DNA of 64,000 nt from Proteles cristata cristata. Its lineage: Eukaryota > Chordata > Mammalia > Carnivora > Hyaenidae. Positions 57,210 through 64,000 of the stretch are shown here, piece by piece. The translations under genes and the position numbers were made by a program. The stretch is from positions 2,294,001-2,358,000 of the forward strand of contig JAESUZ010001712.1 of the NCBI GenBank assembly GCA_017311185.1, in the 5' to 3' direction. Position 1 is the first letter of the stretch; each line of letters opens with the position of its first letter. The notes below the pieces were generated by a model. That model saw only the letters and a list, made by a program, of their open reading frames with translations. It had not been told where the DNA came from and did not search any database.

Positions 57210-57641
57210 AAATAAGATTTTTAATACCTGCTCAATATTCTAGCTGGTCCAGTGATGTTCATTATATGTTCCCTGGAGCCTTAGAGGGGGTCTCAGGGAT
57301 GTACCATATAGAACGGGAGGTCAGGAGGACAGACTTCAGTTCTGGCTCTTTCTCTTGCTTTAACCAATTCTGCTTTTATCTATTTTATATATTATGGTTC
57401 TGTAAAAGTTTTTATTTGAAGAAGGGGTTTCACCGCTAAATATTTTAAAAACTGTTGTCTAGTGATTTACTTATTCATCCCTTATTAATGTGTTGTATAT
57501 GTGTGTGTATTGCTACTGTAAGCACTATTGCTGATATTATCTTTATGCACAAAACTCTTTCTATACACAGAATTATTTTGTTAGGGTATATTTTCGTAAA
57601 ATGAACTGTCGGGTTAAAGGATTTTTTTAATTTGATGATTT

Positions 57642-57872
57642 AAAAAACTTTTTTTTTTATTTTTATTTATTTCTAGGAGAGAGAGAGAGTGAGAGAGACA
57701 GAGTGAGCAGAGGAGGGTCAGAGAGAGAGGGAGATACAGACTCTGAAATAGGCTCCAGGCTCCGAGCTGGCAGTCGGAACAGAGCCCGACGCGGGGCTCG
57801 AACCCAAGAACCGCGAGATCATGACCTAAGCGAAAGTCGGACGCTTAACCGACTAAGCCACCCAGGCGCCCC
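57642..57872 (-). mobile_element. Young feline SINE, minus
   Basis: TGATGATTT at 57633-57641 and 57873-57881. Near-consensus head CCGACTAAGCCACCCAGG. Confidence 0.93.
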
Positions 57873-57881
57873 TGATGATTT

Positions 57882-57995
57882 TATTTTTATTTATTTTTAT
57901 TGAAGTATAATTGATATGTTAGTTTTAGGTGTATAACAGTGATTTAACAATTATGTATATTAGGAAATGCTATATGTGAAATTATATACGCCATG
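57882..57995 (-). mobile_element. L1 3'-end fragment, minus
   Basis: TTTTTATTGAAGTATAATTG followed by TTAGTTTTAGGTGTATAACA is antisense L1 3' text. Confidence 0.65.
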
Positions 57996-58478
57996 GAAAT
58001 TATGGATCTTTTTAAGTTTCTTAAAGCAGTAAATGAGATTGGTTCCTTTGTAACATTCTCGAACGCATTGTGAACTATGTATAGTTTAAAAAAAGTTGGT
58101 TCTCTATGCTAAGTGAAAAACGGTATCTCATTGCTCTTTTAACTTGTACTACTTAGATGAATATTGAGAATAATGAATTTAATGTTTTTTTTAAATTGAG
58201 TGTCACCTTAAGAGCAGGAAGTGAGTATTTTAAGGGAATTTTATTTCTTCATATATTGCTCTTTAACTAAAAATAGAAATTTGTTCTTAAATAACGAAAA
58301 ATAAAAATCTGAAAGAGTCAAAAGTTTTTTTCTGACCAATTTCTGACATAGTTGACAGAAATGCTGTAAGGGAGTTGATTTTCACCTTACCAACAAGAAC
58401 AGCAGAATAAAAAAGAGTAAGTGTGCATTTAACAGAACAGACCAATTGCTTTTATTTCTTCCCTTTTATTTTTTTCAG

Positions 58479-58669
58479 GTATAAACAACATAAAACTGAC
58501 TTTGAAACGATTCCACAGCAGCGCCCCATTAGTCTCCCGTGCCGAGTGACTGGCTGCCAGTGCAGGGCTTACCTTTACGTCCCTCTCAATGGTGCGCAGC
58601 CCATTCGCTGCAGGTGCAAGCACTTTGCTGATCAGCACAGGGCTGCGCCTGGCTTCATGTGCAATGTCT
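58479..58669 (+). CDS. FAM221A: FAM221A coding exon 3 (residues 80-144)
   Basis: A long pyrimidine tract ending TTTTTTCAG precedes the exon, and the donor is CT followed by GTGAGT at 58670. It encodes residues 81-143 and the first base of Cys144. Metal-ligand-like residues are C101, C106, C108, C124, C126, H128, H133 and C141. They fall in pairs of the form CxC and in the motif CRCKHFADQH. A reading that ignores the donor continues to a stop at about 58730 and would give a false 102-residue protein. The correct splice is confirmed by the next exon completing the cysteine codon. Confidence 0.95.
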
Positions 58670-58898
58670 GTGAGTTACCTTATTACAAACACACCCAACA
58701 GAATGTTTCTGTTTCTTTATTGAATATGTAATGTGTCTTTGTGGCAGTTTTATTCAGCTATGTAGTCAGTATTAAACGACACAGAAAAAGTTGATGGACA
58801 GCTACTCTAACATGTTATGTTTGTGGTAAACTCCGAGTTGTTTGTGTGCTTTGCAATCCTAAGCCTTAACCTCGTGTAATTAAAATAAGTTAAACGAT

Positions 58899-59027
58899 GG
58901 GCGCCTGGGTGGCTCAGTCAGTTAAGCGTCTGACTTTGGCTCAGGTCATGCTCCTCCAGTTCTTGGGTTTGAGCCCTGCATTGGGCTCTGTGCTGACAGC
59001 TCAGAGCCTGGAGCCTGCTTCGGATTT

Positions 59028-59060
<33 letters not shown>

Positions 59061-59155
59061 GTCTCTCTGTCTCTCTCTCTCTATCTCTCTCTCTCTCTCT
59101 GCTGCTTCCCCACTCATGCTCTGTTTCTCTCTCAGTAATAAATAAACATTAAAAA
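58899..59155 (+). mobile_element. Feline SINE, plus, FAM221A intron 3
   Basis: The only gene-sense SINE in FAM221A here, 230 bp after exon 3. A 20-bp target with one mismatch lies at 58879-58898 and 59156-59175. The CT tract is expanded at 59027-59100. Confidence 0.94.
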
Positions 59156-59561
59156 ATTAAAATAAGTTAAATGATAGTAATAGATTTTAAAGAATACCTA
59201 GACCTGATGTGACTTAAATTTTTGAGTGGGAATTTTATCAACTAACTTGTATTTACAGGCTTTTAGAAAGGATTTGATAAGTTGAGAAAATGTAATGCTT
59301 TGCTGGTAGATTATTAGGTTATTGCCTAAAACATAGGCTGATGGGAAAAGCAAAATGTAACATAATAATTTTAAGACTTTATGTGTGCTAGCACTCTTCC
59401 CTCAATACCTATACCCAAATCTCTGCCCCCATCCTTTATGCTCATTCACTTGATCATCCTTTTAAAAACCTCTTAAAATAGGACATTTGTTCACCATTTT
59501 CTTCAGGAGAGACTTAGTCCAGTTTTCATAGCAGTTGGAATTGAAATATGTTATAAAACAT

Positions 59562-59766
59562 TAAAAAAAATTTTAATGTTTATTTATTTTTGAGAGAGAG
59601 AGAGAGAGACAGAGTATAAGTGGGGGAGGGGCAGAGAGAGAGGGAATCACAGAATCTGAACTGAAGCAGGCTCCAGGCTCCAAGGTGTCAACACAGAGCC
59701 CGATGTGGGGCTAGAACTCACGTTGTGAGATTGTGACCTGAGCCGAAGTCAGACACTTAACTGACT
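59562..59766 (-). mobile_element. Feline SINE, minus, 5'-truncated head
   Basis: The head stops at CACTTAACTGAC without the GTGCCCC end. TATAAAACATT lies on both sides, so the truncation happened at insertion. Confidence 0.9.
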
Positions 59767-59780
59767 ATAAAACATTTTTA

Positions 59781-59993
59781 TTTAAATATTTTTATTTATT
59801 TCTAGGAGAGAGAGAGACAGCGCAAGCAGGGGAGGGTGAGAGAGAGAGAGGGAGATACAGACTCTGAAACAGGCTCCAGGCTCTGAGCTGGCAGTCAGCA
59901 CAGAGCCCGAAGCGGGGCTCAAACCCACAAACCGCGAGCTCATGACCTAAGCGAAAGTCGGACGCCCAACTGACTAAGCCATCCAGGCGCCCC
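59781..59993 (-). mobile_element. Young feline SINE, minus, next to the previous one
   Basis: Inserted in the right-hand target copy of the previous SINE. ATAAAACATTTTT lies on each side (59768 and 59997). Confidence 0.92.
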
Positions 59994-60080
59994 ATGATAA
60001 AACATTTTTTATGACAGTGTCAGGAATAGATGTGTTTCGTTGGCTAAGTATGGAAGTAGTTGGATAAAATTTATTTATTA

Positions 60081-60291
60081 AAAATTTTTTTAATGTTTAT
60101 TTTTGAGAGAGAGTGACTGAGTGTGAGCAGGGGAGGGCCAGAGAGAGGGAGACACAGAATCTGAAGCAGGCTCCAGGCTCTGAGCTAGTCATCAGCACAG
60201 AGCCTGACCCGGGGCTTAAACCCAGGAACTGTGATATTATGACCTGAGCTGAAGTCAGACACTTAATCTACTGAGCCACCCAGGCGCCCCC
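60081..60291 (-). mobile_element. Feline SINE, minus, FAM221A intron 3
   Basis: 15-bp target (AAAATTTATTTATTA, one mismatch) at 60066-60080 and 60292-60306. Confidence 0.93.
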
Positions 60292-60379
60292 AAAACTTAT
60301 TTATTATGTACACATTTTTTGGAAGTGCGAGCCTGTAAAATTTTGTTAATGGTGTATTTTGGCCTCTATTTCAGTATAG

Positions 60380-60790
60380 CTTGTTTTTTTTTTTAATATA
60401 TAGCAATTTTGTTAAGATATAATTCAAATACTATATAACTGATCCATTTCAAGGATGCAGTTTAATGGTGTCTAATATACTCATAGAGTTGTGTGACCAT
60501 CCCCACAGTCGATTTTAGAACATCTTCATCACTCTCAAAAGAAACCCCATATCCATTAGTAGTCATTTCTTATTCCTTCTTCTCCCTCAGCCCTAGGCAA
60601 CCAATAATTACCTACTGTCTGTGTGAACTTGCATATTGTAGACATTTCATATAATTGTAATAATAGAATATGTAGCCTTTTGTAACTGGCTTCTTTCACA
60701 CAGCATGATGTTTGTGTGACTCATCCATGTTGTAGCCTGTGTCAGTACTCCTTTCGTTTTTACTGTAAACAGTATTCCATTGTGTCCTTT
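60380..60790 (-). mobile_element. Old L1 3' end, minus
   Basis: TTAAGATATAATTCAAATAC, GTGACCATCCCCACAGTCGA, CAGTATTCCATTGTGT: the antisense L1 3' order. Confidence 0.8.
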
Positions 60791-60999
60791 CTGTGTCTCT
60801 CGGTTGGCTTTCCTCTATGGCTTTTATGAGGCATTAATCCCTAGGGAGGTTTCCACTTATCTCTTCCCCTGGTCCTACCATTGGGCTGTCCACACCCGCT
60901 TTTAACTGAGTATTTAAGGCGACGGCCTACATTTCCTAGCTCTCCAGTGTTAGCCCAATTTCTTTTAGTCCTAGTTGGTTTTTCCAGTATTTCTTTTCT

Positions 61000-61228
61000 T
61001 CTTTTTTTAATTTTTTTAAATGTTTTATTTATTTCTAGGAGAGAGAGAGAAAGAGACAGCGTGAGCAGGGGAGGGTCAGAGAGAGAGGGAGACACAGACT
61101 GAAACAGGCTCCAGGCTCTGAGCTGGCAGTCAGCACAGAGCCCGACTCGGGGCTCGAACCCACGAACCGCGAGATCATGACCTAAGCGAAAGTCGGACTC
61201 TTAACCGACTAAGCCACCCAGGCGCCCC
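61000..61228 (-). mobile_element. Young feline SINE, minus, FAM221A intron 3
   Basis: Near-consensus copy ending 235 bp before exon 4. CAGTATTTCTTTT and CAGTATTTTTTTT flank it. Confidence 0.92.
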
Positions 61229-61462
61229 AGTATTTTTTTTCTGCTGCAAGTCTTACTTTACCCTATTCACTTCAGTACCTTACAGAAGTAAGAGCAGTAG
61301 CTGGGAAAGAATTCAAGGGCTGGAGATTAGAATTACAGAGGCCAGAGGACAGCATATGAGGCATCAGGATTCAGGTGGTTGGGGCCAAGCTAAGCATTTT
61401 AAGTGCAGGCAGCTTAGTACCTTTATGTAAAGACACTTAACACCCTTTCCATCTTAATTCAG

Positions 61463-61669
61463 GTTCCAAGTGCTCAGGATTCCATAGTTGCTTTACTTGT
61501 GCTTGTGGTCAGCCTGCATATGCTCATGACACAGTAGTGGAAACTAAGCAAGAAAGACTGGCCCAGGGAAAACCAGTGGGACAGGATGTCCCTTATGCAG
61601 CAGTGGGAGGCCTGACTGGCTTCAGCTCGCTGGCAGAAGGCTACATGCGATTAGATGACAGCGGGATTG
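61463..61669 (+). CDS. FAM221A: FAM221A coding exon 4 (residues 144-213)
   Basis: The acceptor ends TTAATTCAG at 61462 and the donor is TG followed by GTAAGT at 61670. The first two bases complete Cys144. Residues 145-212 include a dense cysteine group (C147, C153, C156, C158, with H151 and H165) in the string SKCSGFHSCFTCACGQPAYA, followed by a less cysteine-rich, conserved segment ending LDDSGI. No ORF of 60 codons covers this exon, so it was found by joining phases and recalled family similarity. The following exon is outside the window. Confidence 0.94.
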
Positions 61670-62256
61670 GTAAGTGACGATCTACAGACTGAGTTTGTAA
61701 CGTTTTTATGTGTGCTGACAGTAGTGAAGCCCCATATTTGTTTTGTACTTTATATTCTTTAGGTTTTTTTTTTTTCCAGAAAACAGTCTCTCATCTGATT
61801 TTTATTTTTTATAAGGGTTTTATGCCACTATACAATATATGGGCATTATAGAAAATTTAGAAAACACACAAATAAAAGATCACGCCTACCCTAATATACA
61901 AATCCCAACCCACAACCCTGTTGTTTGTAATAACTGAGTTTATCTCCCTGTAACCCTCTTGTAATGCCTTTTTTTTGGGGGGGGGTGCCATTATAGCCAT
62001 CGCATTTTGGAAATACCCTTAGGTCTTTATGTGCATATGTCTATGCATGCATGTGCATGTTATCACGTTTATAACAATGTATGCACACACTGCTTGCGTA
62101 CACGAAAGCGAAGTAATATAGGAAAAGTTCAGTTGGAAATATCTTGAACTATTGAAGGTAGCTGGATTCTTCTTTTTCTGAGTCTTCTGAGTTGAATAGG
62201 ATTGGGGAGAATATGGTTCCTATCTATTTTTTAAATTATTTATTTATTTATTTATT
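61670..62256 (+). other. FAM221A: FAM221A intron 4, first part
   Basis: Unique-looking DNA. A G-run at about 61976-61986 and alternating ATGCATGCATGTGCATGT near 62043. Nothing else is recognised. Confidence 0.5.
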
Positions 62257-62461
62257 TTTCATGTTTATTTTCGAAGGAGAGACAGCATGAGTGGGTGAGG
62301 GGGAGAGAGAGACGGAGACACAGAATCTGAAGCAGGTTCCCAGTTCCCAGCTGTCAGCACAGAGTCTGACATGGGGCTCAAACTCATGAACCATGAGATC
62401 ATGACCTGAGCTGAAGACATGAGCCAAAGTTGATCACCTAACTGAGCCACCCAGGTGCCCC
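62257..62461 (-). mobile_element. Feline SINE, minus, FAM221A intron 4
   Basis: TTCATGTTTATTTTCGAAGG start and a head ending CCAGGTGCCCC. An (ATTT)n run precedes it. Confidence 0.9.
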
Positions 62462-62474
62462 TATTTTTTTTTTT

Positions 62475-62695
62475 TAATTTTTTTTTTAATGTTTTATTTA
62501 TTTTAGGAGAGAGAGAGAGACAGCATGAGCAGGGGAGGGTCATAGAGAGAGAGGGAGTCACAGACTCTGAAACAGGCTCCAGCCTCTGAGCTGGCAGTCA
62601 GCACAGAGCCCGACGTGGGGCTCAACCCACGAACCGCGAGATCATGACCTAAGCGAAAGTCGGATGCTTAACCGACTAAACCACCCAGGCGCCCC
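62475..62695 (-). mobile_element. Young feline SINE, minus, FAM221A intron 4
   Basis: TTTTAGGAGAGAG body junction, and a head ending CCACCCAGGCGCCCC. It follows the previous copy with only a T-run between. Confidence 0.92.
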
Positions 62696-63402
62696 AGAGA
62701 CTTTTTGCTTTTAATAAATCAACAATGCTGTACTGAAGGCGCACAGGCAGACAAATGTACATATTTACAATTCTTGGGAGCATTTCCTTGTAAAAGGCAA
62801 GTGCATGGGCTGACCTTGCCTTCTCAGCCCTGATTGCTGGTCAGGCCCCCTTCAATCATGGCACTTTGTGAGATTTTCTAAACCTTGTGCATGGAATTGA
62901 GATGGTTTGCTTTTTGGTTTTTGCCTTTACAATCTTGCCAAAAACATCCTTGAACTTACTTCCTTGTATACTACATAAATTTGAGGCTAAGGTAGATACA
63001 GAGAAGTAGAATAATTGTTGGGTCGAAGTGTGTGATATTTAATACATGCTGTCAAATTGCCTTCCAAAAATGCCTCACTTGTTCATACTTCCTCTAGTGA
63101 TTTTTTAGCTTCCCTGTTTCTCACATTTATGCTGCTCATTGATATCGTTAAGCCTAATTTTTTGCCAGTCTGACATGTGAAATGTTATTGTTTCAGTTTG
63201 GTTTTCCTGGCTATTAGTGAAATGAGAGTCTTCTCATATTTATTGATTGGCCATTTTACTTTCTATACTTACCTGTTCATATACTTTGCTCACTTTTATG
63301 TTTTCATCTTTTCTCATTTATTTATAGGAAATCTGCTATATTCTGTGTACTGATCTTTTGCCATTTATTTTGCAGATATTTTCTTTCAATCAGTCATTTG
63401 TT

Positions 63403-63611
63403 TGTTTGTTTTTTAATGTTTACTTACTTATTTTTGATAGAGAGCAAAAGAAGGGAAAGGGCAGAGAGAGAGAGAGAGACAGAATCCAAAGCAGGCTCCA
63501 GGCTCTGAGCTGTCAGCACAGAGCCCGATGCAGGGCTTGAACTGATGAACCATGAGTTCATGACCTGAGCCAAAGTCAGATGCTTAACTGACTGAGCCAC
63601 CCAGGTGCCCC
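63403..63611 (-). mobile_element. Feline SINE, minus, FAM221A intron 4
   Basis: TTTTTAATGTTTACTTACTT start and a head ending CCAGGTGCCCC. Confidence 0.92.
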
Positions 63612-63978
63612 TTGTTTTTTTTTTTTTTTTTAATACAGTTTTTAAATTTTGGAGGCAATTTTATAATTATGTTTACCTTCATTTTATTTTAATACTTAAT
63701 TTTTTTGTTTTTATGTTTAGCTTTTTGATGTATTTGGAATACATTTTTTTGGGAAAGTGTGAGTTATGTATAACTTCAGGTTTTGTCCAAATTGGTGGCA
63801 AGTTATCCAAACACCATTCTTTCCCTAGTTATTTGAAATTTTATCTTTCTCATATTCTGTCATACTCACTGTTTTGTGGCATTGGCCTCTTTGTCTATCT
63901 TGTGTCAATATTACCTATTTTTAATTCTTATTCCTCATAGTGTGTTTTGATGTTTGGTATGGTAAACTCCTCCTTTTT

Positions 63979-64000
63979 GTGTGTGTGTATGTGTGTGTGT
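63979..64000. repeat. (GT)n microsatellite at window edge
   Basis: GT run interrupted by one A, cut by the end of the window. Confidence 0.85.

Larger units (their letters stand above)
52363..64000 (+). other. FAM221A: FAM221A gene, 5' part (coding start to window edge)
   Basis: Four coding exons join in frame: 65, 174, 191 and 207 nt, all with GT-AG introns. They give residues 1-212 plus the first base of the Gly213 codon. The family is about 298 residues in human by recall, so roughly the last 85 residues lie beyond the window. Intron 4 begins at 61670 and is still open at 64000. The coding part resolved here has 14 Cys and 6 His between residues 66 and 165, suggesting a metal-binding fold (inference). 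No frameshift or stop is present, so the gene looks functional. Confidence 0.93.
62725..64000 (-). mobile_element. Old L1, minus, running off the window
   Basis: Antisense L1 text (CATCCTTGAACTTACTTCC, CTGTCAAATTGCCTTCCAAA, ATGAGAGTCTTCTCATATTT, then ORF2-like AAACACCATTCTTTCCCTAG at 63.8 kb) is much mutated. A SINE at 63403-63611 interrupts it. Confidence 0.65.

Noticed and set aside
58423..58731. A 102-residue protein reading through FAM221A exon 3
   Set aside because: It uses intron sequence on both sides. Splice signals and phase show the exon is 58479-58669, joined to 61463.
348..63611. Many short open frames encoding a recurring peptide (roughly WVAQSVKHPTSAQVMIS followed by Ser/Leu-rich sequence), looking like a gene family
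   Set aside because: Each one overlaps a SINE and is simply the translation of the SINE head and CT/GA tract. They share the element's boundaries and have no start, splice or codon evidence.
1..64000. A novel defence, biosynthetic or selfish gene system
   Set aside because: All structure seen is explained by two known host genes, one pseudogene and known classes of retrotransposon. No unexplained coding capacity remains that I could support.

Overview
The window is ordinary mammalian nuclear DNA, most likely from a cat-family carnivore. The main evidence is about 64 copies of a tRNA-derived CAN SINE of the feline type. Its plus-sense head reads GGGGCGCCTGGGTGGC, the body carries a CT-rich tract, and the tail is an AATAAACATTAAA-type A-rich run. 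Two 5'-truncated young L1 copies with clean target-site duplications also fit. The assignment to Felidae rests on recalled repeat consensus sequences; no search was run. Nothing looks prokaryotic, viral-replicative, plasmid-borne or CRISPR-like.

Two host genes are present, both on the plus strand and both incomplete. (1) The terminal coding exon of CCDC126 (19504-19688) is followed by a repeat-free 3' UTR, with a likely poly(A) signal at 21254-21259. Bases 1-19503 are read as CCDC126 intron. (2) FAM221A begins in a GC-rich CpG-island promoter near 52.2-52.4 kb. Four coding exons can be placed to the base (52363-52427, 54597-54770, 58479-58669, 61463-61669). Their phases join perfectly into residues 1-212 of a roughly 298-residue protein, and the rest of the gene lies beyond the window. 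The order CCDC126 then FAM221A, same strand and about 31 kb apart, matches human 7p15.3 as I recall it.

Between and inside these genes the sequence is mainly mobile elements of several ages. There are old L1 fragments in both orientations, including a multi-level nest at 15.3-18.8 kb. There are L2 and MIR remnants, the feline SINEs (48 minus and 16 plus by my count), microsatellites grown from SINE tails, and one processed pseudogene of the ATP synthase alpha subunit (ATP5F1A) at about 33.3-34.3 kb. Two zones are free of SINEs: 18.0-24.7 kb around the CCDC126 3' end, and 51.8-55.7 kb around the FAM221A promoter and first two exons.

Almost all short open frames in the window are translations of SINEs or L1s and are not annotated as genes. 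I found no credible new molecular system. The observations most worth checking are the SINE-free island downstream of CCDC126, the 13:1 antisense SINE bias in FAM221A introns, a possible short 3' transduction on a young L1, the SINE-pseudogene junction, and an unidentified dispersed repeat at 23.85 and 27.77 kb.
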